Origin: an uncultured Verrucomicrobia subdivision 3 bacterium
GTDB taxonomy: Bacteria > Verrucomicrobiota > Verrucomicrobiia > Limisphaerales > DASXHY01
DNA: 64,000 nucleotides
NCBI GenBank assembly: GCA_937890005.1
Contig: CALBZA010000017.1
Location: 62,001-126,000, forward strand
Direction of reading: 5' to 3'
Part shown: positions 52,836 through 58,730 of the stretch, in pieces
Numbering within the stretch: position 1 is the first letter of the stretch
How the letters are laid out: every line of letters starts with the position of its first letter
The notes under the pieces: model-generated
Database searches by the model: none
Told to the model about the DNA's origin: nothing
Seen by the model: the letters and a program-made list of their open reading frames with translations, nothing else
Program-made: the position numbers and the translations under genes

Positions 52836-54359
52836 TCACGCCGCACCGCGCAGGCTCATGTCGGCGTCCTTGATGACGAAGCGCGCTTTGAGCCGGGCGA
52901 CTTCGCTCGCAAGTCCGGCGGCTTTCACCGAATCCAGCACCGTGTCGAAGTCCTTGTAGGCGGCGGGCGCCTCGTCCTTCGGATACAGACGGCAGTTCGT
53001 GAGGATGTCGCTCGCCGTGAACTCGTCGTCCACGGTTTTCTGATCCAGTGTGCGATCCGCCATCTTGCGCCCCATCGCGCGGCCCGCGCCGTGATTCACC
53101 GAGTAAGCCGCCACATGTGCGCCGGGATCGGCGACCATGATGGCGCTGCCCGCCGTTGGATTTCCCGGGAGCAGAATCGGATGACCTGTGGCAGCGAACG
53201 GCGTGTTTTTCACCGCCGGATGACCCGCCGGAAACGCGCGCGTCGCACCCTTGCGATGCACCCAGCCATCGCCGTTGAACCCGCCGTTGCCGTCCGACAA
53301 CAACTCGCGGCGCGTGATGTTGTGGCTGATGTAATACACCAGCGAACCTTTCACGCCGGGAATCACTTCCTGGAACGCCTCAAGCACGAGCGCGTTGATG
53401 AGCAGATGGTTCACGGTCGCGAAGTTCGCGCCGAGCGCCATGTCATCGAGATACGCAGCGGCCTCCGGTGTGCCGAGCGGCGCATAGACGAGTTCCTTGT
53501 CGCCGCCTGGCAACGGAATGTCCCAATGCGCGAATTTGCGTTGCAGGTCATGGAACTGGCCGGTCGCCAGCGCATGACCGAATCCGCGCGATCCGCAGTG
53601 CGAGAGGAATCCCACGCAACCGTCGCGCAGGCCAAACACTTCCGCGGTGGCGCGTGCACGGTCGTTGTTTTCGACGCGAACCACTTCGCACTCGCCGAAG
53701 TGATTGCCGCCGCCATACGAGCCAAGCTGCGTGATCTTTTCGACGAAGTTCGAGAAACGATTTGCGCGCAACCATTCGAGCCGGGTTGCGAGCGCATCAC
53801 GGGTTTCGTCATGTCCGACGTGCACCGCGTCCTCGCAACGCTGCGCCCACTCAAGCGGAATGCCGAGCGCGTGCAATACTTCATCCGAGGCCCCTTCCGT
53901 CACAACCTTCACCCCGAGCGCCTCACCGACCTTGCGGGCCTTGCGCGCGGAACGTTGTCCGCGACCCGGACCTGTCGGAGTGCGTTCGAGGATGGCGTTG
54001 ATGAGATTGCGGCGGATTGTCTTGTCCGCGACCTGATCCGCGGGGAGATCGAGTTGCAGGAAGCTCATCGAGCATTTGATATCCACGCCGACCGGGCCCG
54101 GATAGATGTGTGTCGGCGATGTGAGCACGCAACCGACCGGCGCGCCGTAACCGGCGTGTGCATCCGGGTTGAGCACGAGATCGGTTACACCCGGTGCGCC
54201 GCGGGCGTTGAGCGCCTGTTGCAAGCATGTCGCATCGAAACCGGCGCGAATGGAATTCGTGCCGATGACGATGATGGGTTTTCCTTTGTTGTCCGGCGCG
54301 GGAATGAATCCGGTCGCCTCGCCTGTGGCGTGGATCTGAATCGTCTCTTTTGTGTTCAT
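52836..54359 (-). CDS. rtcB: RNA ligase RtcB
   Basis: RtcB joins 2',3'-cyclic phosphate (or 3'-phosphate) RNA ends to 5'-hydroxyl ends using GTP and Mn2+, sealing tRNA or rRNA cut by ribotoxins. The 507-residue protein shows metal and guanylylation motifs: HAGYGAPVGCVLTSPT, GVDIKCSMSF, GGGNHFGECEVV, FLSHCGSRGFGHAL, and near the C-terminus SVNHGAGRAMGRKMADRTLD, where the His of the NHGAGR segment is the expected GMP acceptor. The frame is open 29 codons upstream, but AGGAGGAACAG immediately ahead of MNTKETIQIHAT fixes the start. It is last in an operon with slipin and an unknown gene. No rtcA, archease or RtcR is adjacent. Confidence 0.95.
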   Translation of the reverse strand: MNTKETIQIHATGEATGFIPAPDNKGKPIIVIGTNSIRAGFDATCLQQALNARGAPGVTDLVLNPDAHAGYGAPVGCVLTSPTHIYPGPVGVDIKCSMSFLQLDLPADQVADKTIRRNLINAILERTPTGPGRGQRSARKARKVGEALGVKVVTEGASDEVLHALGIPLEWAQRCEDAVHVGHDETRDALATRLEWLRANRFSNFVEKITQLGSYGGGNHFGECEVVRVENNDRARATAEVFGLRDGCVGFLSHCGSRGFGHALATGQFHDLQRKFAHWDIPLPGGDKELVYAPLGTPEAAAYLDDMALGANFATVNHLLINALVLEAFQEVIPGVKGSLVYYISHNITRRELLSDGNGGFNGDGWVHRKGATRAFPAGHPAVKNTPFAATGHPILLPGNPTAGSAIMVADPGAHVAAYSVNHGAGRAMGRKMADRTLDQKTVDDEFTASDILTNCRLYPKDEAPAAYKDFDTVLDSVKAAGLASEVARLKARFVIKDADMSLRGAA

Positions 54360-54465
54360 CTGTTCCTCCTGATTGTTGAATTGTTTGAGTTGTAACGGCG
54401 GTCTGTTGGCCGCCGACGCTTCTTTCCAAAGGCGCGCACAGAGCACCGCTACAGATTTGGAAGAA

Positions 54466-54494
54466 CGCAGGCGAAGGAAACGCCTTCGCCTGCG
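54466..54494 (-). other. Strong hairpin between the unknown gene and rtcB
   Basis: A perfect 12-base-pair stem (CGCAGGCGAAGG with CCTTCGCCTGCG) with a 5-base loop lies 14 bases after the stop of the 219-residue gene and 106 bases before the rtcB ATG. The minus-strand tail after it is TTCTTCC, too weak for a clear terminator, so it may attenuate read-through, stabilise the upstream mRNA or serve as a processing site. Confidence 0.6.
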
Positions 54495-54508
54495 TCGTTT
54501 TACTGTGT

Positions 54509-55168
54509 TTATTTCTGGGTCTGCTTTGGGTGCAACTGCGGTTGTGAGGGATGTGCCTTCACAACCTGGCTGCGTTCGTCTGCTGCGGTTGTTTCGAGTT
54601 CAGGACGAAATGCTGACTTAAGCATCGCGTCGAGCTTTTCATTTTCGATCAGCCCAAACTGCCGCAGCGTGGGAACGTCAATGATCCGCCCGGCAAGTTC
54701 GCTTACCGGCAGGAATTCATTGATGTATTGCAACGCCCTGGCGTAACTGGCCTCCTCGGGATCGGCCTCGGTGTCCGAATCGATGTATTCCAGTTGATCT
54801 TCATCCCACACCTTTTCCGGAGTCGCCGAAGGTTCAGTGTAAGTTGTGCGACGGAAGAATACCCTCGCGTCATCGCGAATGAGTCGTCGATCGCCCAGCA
54901 ACCACACGAGTGCAGAGGCGTTCTTCAGGCTTGAACGCGCGTGAGTGATCAGCCGGGTTTCGGCGGAACGCTGATTCAATACCTCACGGAAAACCAACGC
55001 CCAGTCGGCATCGATTTCACCGTCACCCATCAGTTCCAGATGGAGTTGCTTTGGCGCATCGGCCAGCGCGTTCTCCAGCCTGGCAACGCGTTTGAGGTAA
55101 TACGCGTTGCCGTAATGCAAGAGGTTCAACGGAAACCGGAGAAGCTCTTGCCTGTAGTTTGTCATCAT
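54509..55168 (-). CDS. Unknown protein between slipin and rtcB, possibly ClpP/crotonase-like
   Basis: The 219-residue protein has no signal or membrane segment. Residues about 40-110 alternate strand and helix (PKQLHLELMGDGEIDADWAL, TRLITHARSSLKNASALVWL, LLGDRRLIRDDARVFFRRTT). This recalls the ClpP/crotonase fold, in which T-x-A-x-G-x-A-x-S is followed by a helix and an R-x-x-P/D strand. The usual catalytic Ser and His are not evident, so any enzymatic role is doubtful. The C-terminal 40 residues are Gln/Pro/Lys-rich. It starts 83 bases after the slipin stop and precedes rtcB. Slipins elsewhere often pair with ClpP-like NfeD proteases, which makes the comparison tempting but unproven. Confidence 0.6.
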   Translation of the reverse strand: MMTNYRQELLRFPLNLLHYGNAYYLKRVARLENALADAPKQLHLELMGDGEIDADWALVFREVLNQRSAETRLITHARSSLKNASALVWLLGDRRLIRDDARVFFRRTTYTEPSATPEKVWDEDQLEYIDSDTEADPEEASYARALQYINEFLPVSELAGRIIDVPTLRQFGLIENEKLDAMLKSAFRPELETTAADERSQVVKAHPSQPQLHPKQTQK

Positions 55169-55251
55169 ATTTGTCTTTGCTTTGAATTTTCATTTGAAGG
55201 TTCGATCTGCGTGAAAGTGCGGGCGGAGGCGTGAACCCCCGCCCGCGATCG

Positions 55252-56052
55252 TCAGCTGGCGGCGTCATCGTTCTTGCGTTCGGTCGAACCGGACTTGCCG
55301 TTCTTCAACGGAACAAAACCCGGAACGCCGAGCACAAGCGTGCTGCCTGCGCCATGTGCGGCCGAGAGCGACTGCATCAAACGCAGGTTCATCAGAGCGG
55401 GGTTCCCTTCCAGCACACGGGCGGCGTTGGCGAGATGGCGCAGGGCTGCGCTTTCGCCACGAGCACGTTCCAATGCCGCCTGGCCCTCCTGCTTCGCCTT
55501 CAGCACATCGCTGAATGCGCGCTTCAGATCGGACGGGAACATCACGTCCTTCACTTCAACAGCAAAAACGTTGATGCCGATCTTCGCGCCTTCCGGCTGC
55601 ACACGCGCAAGCAGCTGCGCGCCGATCTCGAGTCGTTGCCCCAGCAACGCCTCAAAAGCAATTCCGTTTACCACCGAACGCAGCGCGAGCTGTGCGACGT
55701 GGTAAAGGTCGCTTTGCCAGTGCTGCGTCTCGTGCACGGCCTTTCCCAGATCGGCGATCTGATACCTGACAAGCAGACTGAATTTCAGGCCGATATTGTC
55801 CGCGGTGATGACGTCCTGGCCGGCGACCAGCAAGGACGACTTGCGAACGTCCTGGGCTGCAAGAGTGTAGTGGCGGCCCCAGCGGATGTGACGTCCAGCA
55901 CCGAGGACTTCGACGAGCCTGCCTTTGTGATAAAGCAGGCCCGCATAGCCCTCAGGAACGAGGAACGTGCTGCGGCAGTTCCTCAGGAATGCGCGGCCAA
56001 TCACGAAACTGGCGATGATGACACCGATGGCGATGAGGATTTCGTATTTCAT
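55252..56052 (-). CDS. Slipin (SPFH/band 7 membrane protein)
   Basis: The 266-residue protein has an N-terminal membrane helix (ILIAIGVIIASFVIGRAFL). An SPFH domain follows (VPEGYAGLLYHKGRLVEVLG, then LKFSLLVRYQIADLGKAVHE, DVMFPSDLKRAFSDVLKAKQ) with a short helical oligomerisation region (GQAALERARGESAALRHLAN) and a polar tail. SPFH proteins form oligomeric cages or rafts in membranes. Strong SD AAAGGAG lies 8 bases ahead of the ATG. RtcB genes are known to associate with SPFH proteins in several lineages. Here it is the first protein gene after the tRNA-like array and its folded leader. Confidence 0.92.
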   Translation of the reverse strand: MKYEILIAIGVIIASFVIGRAFLRNCRSTFLVPEGYAGLLYHKGRLVEVLGAGRHIRWGRHYTLAAQDVRKSSLLVAGQDVITADNIGLKFSLLVRYQIADLGKAVHETQHWQSDLYHVAQLALRSVVNGIAFEALLGQRLEIGAQLLARVQPEGAKIGINVFAVEVKDVMFPSDLKRAFSDVLKAKQEGQAALERARGESAALRHLANAARVLEGNPALMNLRLMQSLSAAHGAGSTLVLGVPGFVPLKNGKSGSTERKNDDAAS

Positions 56053-56076
56053 ATGTGTTCTCCTTTCTGAAAATCA

Positions 56077-56186
56077 AAGGTTCGAAGCAGAGGACCGCCG
56101 TCCAGCGGCGGAAGCATTGCTCAGGCAATGCTTGCAGGGCCGTCTTCGGGCTGCGTTTGCACGCTGGTCTCACTGCTTCGAACTTT
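56077..56186 (-). ncRNA. Folded multi-hairpin RNA in the slipin leader
   Basis: A 14-base-pair closing stem (56077-56090 with 56173-56186, one G-U) encloses two perfect hairpins: CCGCCG/CGGCGG with a 5-base loop at 56095-56111, and AAGCATTGC/GCAATGCTT with a 4-base loop at 56112-56133. A weaker third stem (GCAG/CTGC) lies near 56134-56155. The outer stem ends exactly where the damaged tRNA-like sequence begins, and the slipin ribosome site is about 20 bases further on. It could be a regulatory leader or a small RNA. I do not recognise a known riboswitch. Confidence 0.55.
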
Positions 56187-56256
56187 CACGAAGATGGGAT
56201 TCGAACCCACAACCGACGGTTTAGGAACCGCTGCTCTACCATTGAGCTACATCGAA
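56186..56256 (-). other. Damaged tRNA-like sequence (Arg-CCU-like)
   Basis: The D arm (GCTC-AATGGTA-GAGC with normal GG) and T arm (GTGGG-TTCGAAT-CCCAT) are canonical. The acceptor stem (TTCGATG with CTTCGTG) contains two T-T mismatches and one G-U end pair, and the anticodon loop has six bases (TCCTAA) in place of seven, with CCT as the only plausible anticodon. It has no encoded CCA. It is either a decayed tRNA or a tRNA mimic. It lies between the three-tRNA array and slipin on the same strand. Confidence 0.65.
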
Positions 56257-56404
56257 CCAGCCAATGCGCAGAAAGGTTCCGGCGAACTGCCGGATGGGCT
56301 GCTTGCTGATTCAAACTGTGAAATTGAATGCGGGCAGAAACTCGCGCCTCTGCCCGCTCCCCCACCAGAGGATTTCTCCATGGCGTCTCTGAAACCGTAG
56401 CCGC
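56257..56404. other. Spacer with two hairpins between tRNA-like sequences
   Basis: No gene is seen. Two perfect stems occur: CCGGC/GCCGG with a 5-base loop at about 56279-56293, and GCGGGCAGA/TCTGCCCGC at about 56330-56357. They may separate the tRNA array from the downstream tRNA-like leader by pausing or processing. Confidence 0.5.
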
Positions 56405-56457
56405 GACGTAAGGAGGCGGAAGCCATTCGATCGCGCTATGCCGGAAATTCGCCTCCG
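56405..56457 (-). repeat. Hairpin repeat, copy downstream of the tRNA array
   Basis: It contains the 20-base sequence GACGTAAGGAGGCGGAAGCC (plus strand, 56405-56424), shared exactly with the copy at 56756. The 7-base-pair stem GGAGGCG/CGCCTCC folds the unit on the minus strand with a 31-base loop. It lies 20 bases after the tRNA-His CCA end. The paired copies bracket the array. Confidence 0.7.
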
Positions 56458-56476
56458 TAACTCGGCAGCTGCGAAA

Positions 56477-56552
56477 TGGGGTGACCAAACGGATTTGCAC
56501 CGATACCAGCGCCGTCACAAGGCACTATGCTGACTGTTACACCATGATCACC
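56477..56552 (-). tRNA. tRNA-His (GUG), noncanonical D and T loops
   Basis: The acceptor stem GTGATCA/TGGTCAC is fully paired, with an encoded G at -1 opposite C73, the His identity pair, and an encoded CCA. The anticodon stem GTGCC/GGCGC carries loop TTGTGAC, anticodon GTG. The D arm GTGT/GCAT is weak and its loop has no GG. The T arm ATCGG/CCGTT has loop TGCAAAT, so position 55 is G and not T, plus one T-T mismatch. Loss of both G19 and U55 removes the usual D-T loop contacts. A ribosomal role is therefore doubtful. Confidence 0.85.
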
Positions 56553-56559
56553 GTTGAAT

Positions 56560-56638
56560 TGGTGTCCACGGCAGGACTTGCACCTGCGACCTCCACCTTC
56601 GCACGGTGGCGCTCTGAATCTAACTGAGCTACGTGGAC
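56560..56638 (-). tRNA. tRNA-Arg (GCG), noncanonical D and T loops
   Basis: All stems are fully paired: acceptor GTCCACG/CGTGGAC, D stem GCTC/GAGC, anticodon CCACC/GGTGG with loop GTGCGAA (anticodon GCG), and T stem GCAGG/CCTGC. A73 and an encoded CCA follow. The D loop AGTTAGATTCA lacks the GG pair (G then A), and the T loop TGCAAGT has G at position 55. Bacteria normally read CGU/CGC with an ACG anticodon modified to inosine, so GCG is itself unusual. Its CCA is 7 bases from the start of tRNA-His. Confidence 0.88.
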
Positions 56639-56662
56639 AACTTGGTTTGAACCCGAACTGGA

Positions 56663-56735
56663 ATCCGTGATCGGACTCGCACCGATTAGGACCAGCTTGA
56701 AAAGCTGGTTGCTCGAGCTGCTTTGCATTCACGGA
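56663..56735 (-). tRNA. tRNA-Glu (UUC), noncanonical D and T loops
   Basis: Acceptor TCCGTGA/TCACGGA, anticodon stem CCAGC/GCTGG with loop TTTTCAA (anticodon TTC), and T stem ATCGG/CCGAT are all perfect. The D region is reduced: only G10-C25 and C11-G24 type pairs can form and there is no GG. The T loop is TGCGAGT, again with G at 55. The 3' side reads T73 then TCCA, so CCA is offset by one base. It is the first member of the array, 24 bases before tRNA-Arg. Confidence 0.8.
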
Positions 56736-56755
56736 CAAATCTGGCTGCAACCGCG

Positions 56756-56804
56756 GACGTAAGGAGGCGGAAGCCCATCGGGTAATTCGGTGATATCCGC
56801 CTTT
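56756..56804 (-). repeat. Hairpin repeat, copy upstream of the tRNA array
   Basis: It shares the 20-base GACGTAAGGAGGCGGAAGCC (56756-56775) with the copy at 56405. The stem here is AGGCGGA/TCCGCCT with a different loop sequence. The arm is conserved while the loop is not, as expected of a structural or processing element. It lies 20 bases before tRNA-Glu and about 70 bases after the ferredoxin stop. Confidence 0.7.
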
Positions 56805-56875
56805 TCAGATCGATAGCTACAGAACGACGATGCGAGGTCGGAACCTTTCGTCCTGCGATATATCGGCCGGCCCGC

Positions 56876-57115
56876 TTACTGCCCGATTCCATCGTTGCCG
56901 ATGGATTCCGTCGGGCAGCCCTGTCTCGCCTCTTCGGCCAATGCGCGTTCTTCAGCCGTGATCGGTTGGCGATAAACGAATGAGAATCCGGTTTCATCGT
57001 CACGTTGGAAGAAATCAGGTGCTGTGTTGCGACACAGGTCGCAATCCACGCAGCTCGAATCCACGTAGTAGGCGCCGTCCGCATTCCTGGGTAACCTCTC
57101 AATCCTGTCTGCCAT
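56876..57115 (-). CDS. 4Fe-4S ferredoxin, single cluster
   Basis: The 79-residue protein carries one cluster motif, SSCVDCDLCRNTAPDFF (CxxCxxC), with the fourth ligand in ARQGCPTESI, typical of small monocluster ferredoxins. It is an electron carrier, cytoplasmic. It is the first gene of the leftward unit containing the tRNA array, slipin and rtcB, and is divergent from a LysR regulator with a 74-base shared control region. A redox-sensing or electron-donating link to RNA repair is conceivable; the partner is unknown. Confidence 0.88.
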   Translation of the reverse strand: MADRIERLPRNADGAYYVDSSCVDCDLCRNTAPDFFQRDDETGFSFVYRQPITAEERALAEEARQGCPTESIGNDGIGQ

Positions 57116-57137
57116 AGTTTTGCCTTTCGTTTTGATC

Positions 57138-57172
57138 GAATTCTATGGCCTGCGAATTCTTGAGAGAAATTC
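57138..57172. promoter_or_regulatory. Candidate LysR operator between ferredoxin and lysR genes
   Basis: Two GAATTC boxes (57138-57143 and 57154-57159), 16 bases apart, and a near match GAAATTC (57166-57172) lie in the 74-base divergent region. Repeated interrupted-dyad boxes in a shared promoter region are the usual site of LysR autoregulation and control of the divergent gene. No promoter hexamers were confidently identified. Confidence 0.45.
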
Positions 57173-57189
57173 ATTAGTGACATAAACTG

Positions 57190-58113
57190 ATGCGCGTTAT
57201 GCATCGCTTCCTCAGCACTGTGCCATTTGACCTTTATGAGTTGGCGCTCTTCCACCTGGTCGTGAAGCATCGCAGCTTTACCAAGGCAGCCGAAGTCGCC
57301 GGCCTGACCCAGAGCGCAATAACCCGGCAGATGCAGGGCGTCGAAAACAGTCTGGGAATCGATCTGCTCGAACGCACCACCCGAAGTGTGCGCGTTACGC
57401 CCGCCGGGGAATTTCTTTTCCGCGAGGCAACACGGCTGTTGGGCGACGTGGATCAGTCGTTGAACCAGCTCGCGCAGCAATTCGCCGGCGCGCGGAAAGA
57501 GATTCGCGTGGATGTGTCGCGCACGATCGGTCTCGCGTATCTTCCTGGATTCTTTCACGCGAACCTGCGGCGTTTCTCGCAGATTGGTTATCGCGTCACC
57601 TGCCAGCGAAGCGACGAGATCATGGCTGCTCTTGAGGCCAACGAACAGGACGTCGGCGTTTTATGTCCGCCGTCACGGTTGCCGAAAACGCTGCGCGTGA
57701 CGCACCGGTTTTCCGACACCTTCGCCCTGATAGTGCCGGCGGGGTTGTCTCCTGAACTGCAAAAAATTTCCAGGAGCAAAGCACGCATGGAATGGCTTCT
57801 GAAACAGAACTGGCTGCTGATCGAGGAACGCTCGAACACCGGCCAGCGACTGCGCTCATGGATGAACCGGCACGGCTGGCAGGTCGAACCGGCTATGCAA
57901 CTCGATAACTTCGATCTCATCATTAACCTGGTCTCGCTTGGAATGGGGGTTGGTTTCGTGCCGGTCCGAGCGCTCGCGCTCTACAATCAACGGCGGAAGC
58001 TGGTGCGCGTGCCCTTGCCGGATAGGTTCACGAGGGAACTCGTTGTCGTAGTCCGAAGGCATCGAAAACTTCCGGCACACCTCGACCGATTCATCGCGAA
58101 CGTGCTGTTCTGA
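57190..58113 (+). CDS. LysR-family transcriptional regulator
   Basis: The 307-residue protein has the N-terminal winged helix-turn-helix (ALFHLVVKHRSFTKAAEVAG, TQSAITRQMQGVENSLGIDL, ERTTRSVRVTPAGEFLF) and a C-terminal effector domain with the usual two-lobed pattern. LysR proteins normally act on the adjacent divergent gene in response to a small ligand or redox state. Here that is the ferredoxin-tRNA-slipin-rtcB unit. Most known RtcB operons in enterobacteria use the sigma-54 activator RtcR, so a LysR controller would be different. Confidence 0.93.
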   Translation: MRVMHRFLSTVPFDLYELALFHLVVKHRSFTKAAEVAGLTQSAITRQMQGVENSLGIDLLERTTRSVRVTPAGEFLFREATRLLGDVDQSLNQLAQQFAGARKEIRVDVSRTIGLAYLPGFFHANLRRFSQIGYRVTCQRSDEIMAALEANEQDVGVLCPPSRLPKTLRVTHRFSDTFALIVPAGLSPELQKISRSKARMEWLLKQNWLLIEERSNTGQRLRSWMNRHGWQVEPAMQLDNFDLIINLVSLGMGVGFVPVRALALYNQRRKLVRVPLPDRFTRELVVVVRRHRKLPAHLDRFIANVLF

Positions 58114-58169
58114 TGGGCGTTCTCCTCATCGGCGGATGCGAGACGATCATAGACCGCCGCGACAGAGGT

Positions 58170-58373
58170 TCAGCGCGAGAGAAGCCAGTAAAACATTGCT
58201 TTCAAAAAGGCCAATGTTCTTGAGCGGGACGGTTTGGACTTCTGGTTTTTCATCGGAATTTCTGTGTTGGCGAGATGCTCGTGTTTGTAAACATCCAGCG
58301 TTGCAGCGGATAAGTTCAGAGCTGTGTCATAACAATGGTCTTCGTCATCGGGGCCGGGCGTGGCTGAGTTCAT
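58170..58373 (-). CDS. Small hypothetical protein, 67 residues
   Basis: An ideal ribosome site (AAGGAG, 7 bases from the ATG) precedes MNSATPGPDDEDHCYDTALN. The protein has an acidic His/Cys-containing N-terminus, a basic middle (MKNQKSKPSRSRTLAFLKAM) and a hydrophobic end FYWLLSR. No family is recognised. The ribosome site argues for a real gene, but there is no other evidence. It is convergent with the LysR gene. Confidence 0.45.
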   Translation of the reverse strand: MNSATPGPDDEDHCYDTALNLSAATLDVYKHEHLANTEIPMKNQKSKPSRSRTLAFLKAMFYWLLSR

Positions 58374-58484
58374 TGGGTTTCTCCTTGTTGTTTCCCTGCT
58401 GGGATCAAAGCGGTGACGCTGCGGGAACAACGCCACCGCCTGACAATTGCCGATTCATTTCCGCATGAACCAGTCACGAACGTG

Positions 58485-58558
58485 GATTCAGGTGGAATCG
58501 GATTCGCACGATTGGATCTGCGGTTTCACTCCGAAGCGCACCGGACCAAAGCTGAATC
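58485..58558 (-). other. Possible decayed tRNA-like sequence
   Basis: The 74-base stretch is closed by a perfect 7-base-pair end stem (GATTCAG/CTGAATC). It contains a T-arm-like hairpin AATCG-TGCGAATC-CGATT, with the same TGCGA loop seen in the array tRNAs. It also contains an anticodon-arm-like CGG-AGTGAAA-CCG. The D arm cannot be formed and the T arm is offset by four bases from the acceptor. This is a suggestion only. Confidence 0.3.
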
Positions 58559-58600
58559 GCAGCTTGGTCGGGCAGATGCGGAAGACACGGGGGGCGGGCA

Positions 58601-58730
58601 AAGCTCCAAATTCCAAGAACCAAGCTCCAAAGAACCTCCAACATTCAACTTCGAGCATCGGTGGCGTCCGCGTCGCCTGTTTGGTGCTTGATGTTTCTTT
58701 GGAGCCTGGAGTTTGGAATTTGGAACTTCC
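58601..58730. repeat. Inverted-repeat element of AAGCTCCAAATTCCAAG type
   Basis: The left arm (58601-58648) is made of CTCCAAATTCCAAG-like units, and the right arm (58688-58730) is their inverted counterpart (TTTGGAGCCTGGAGTTTGGA and onward). A 40-base GC-rich centre lies between. Similar mosaics of CTCCAA/TTCCAA words are widespread in Verrucomicrobiota-like and planctomycetal genomes, to my knowledge. It is non-coding. Confidence 0.7.

Noticed and set aside
52737..54395. 552-codon plus-strand frame opposite rtcB
   Set aside because: Full-length RtcB motifs are on the other strand with a perfect ribosome site; the frame is a composition artefact.
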